A stretch of DNA of 64,000 nt from Sabellastarte sp. h YS-2021 (lineage: Eukaryota > Annelida > Polychaeta > Sabellida > Sabellidae): the NCBI GenBank assembly GCA_964017235.1, contig OZ024929.1, positions 109,539,793 to 109,603,792 of the forward strand, in the 5' to 3' direction; not shown here. Numbering within the stretch: position 1 is the first letter of the stretch. Below are more notes on the stretch, generated by a model. That model saw only the letters and a list, made by a program, of their open reading frames with translations, searched no databases and was not told the origin of the DNA.

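Overview
The window looks like invertebrate nuclear DNA: AT-rich introns, a multi-exon gene with GT/AG junctions, tRNA- and 5S-derived SINE-like repeats, satellites, and tyrosine-recombinase retrotransposons of the DIRS type. A marine invertebrate, possibly a mollusc or other lophotrochozoan, fits the repeat style. The species cannot be determined from the sequence alone.

Host gene. The only cellular gene I can support is NCAPD2 (condensin I HEAT subunit CAP-D2) on the minus strand. Eighteen complete coding exons lie between 62910 and 14777, and an upstream exon begins at the right edge (63998). Every visible intron phase matches its neighbour. Together the exons encode about 940 residues, roughly the C-terminal two thirds of the protein. 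They end in a phospho-acceptor-rich basic tail and a TAA at 14777-14779.

Retrotransposons. I recognise three DIRS families, named here by their terminal sequences: A ('CCATTGGATAGG'), B ('CTTACCATGTGG') and C ('CTTATCCTCACAAG'). The better preserved copies show the textbook DIRS layout: inverted terminal repeats, an internal complementary region (ICR) joining the reverse complements of both outer ends, a gag-like ORF, an RT/RNase H ORF, and an overlapping tyrosine recombinase (YR) ORF. Every copy reads on the minus strand, the same sense as NCAPD2.

Layout. 1-10302: a stack of A elements (A1 gag running off the left edge, A2 gag with one nonsense codon, terminus A0, nearly full-length A3). 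10303-13490: decayed C2, carrying a foldback DNA element that itself carries a SINE. 13550-13876: decayed A termini. 14777-24934: NCAPD2 3' exons, with element A4 (16039-22113) in an intron. 25043-41311: element B2 in one intron, containing an intact-looking B1 (25476-31791) and A5 (33481-40216). A5 in turn contains a 1.8 kb insert flanked by a 58 bp duplication. 42551-56917: more NCAPD2 exons, an 84 bp minisatellite grown from an intron/exon boundary, two intronic satellites, a foldback element and a LINE fragment. 56931-62323: element C1, whose edge lies 13 bp from an NCAPD2 exon. 62702-64000: NCAPD2 exons plus a SINE interrupted by a hAT-like miniature element.

The most striking signals are the following. 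(i) The 84 bp array repeats a complete 3' splice site plus exon start about 20 times, in phase and open in the host frame. (ii) An A0|A3 junction reads exactly like a DIRS circle junction. (iii) A G-quadruplex-like motif abuts the ICR in all three DIRS families. (iv) The gag ORFs end in UGA-C and the same frame stays open beyond. (v) Element C1 has 180 bp inverted ends with a single mismatch around a dead interior.
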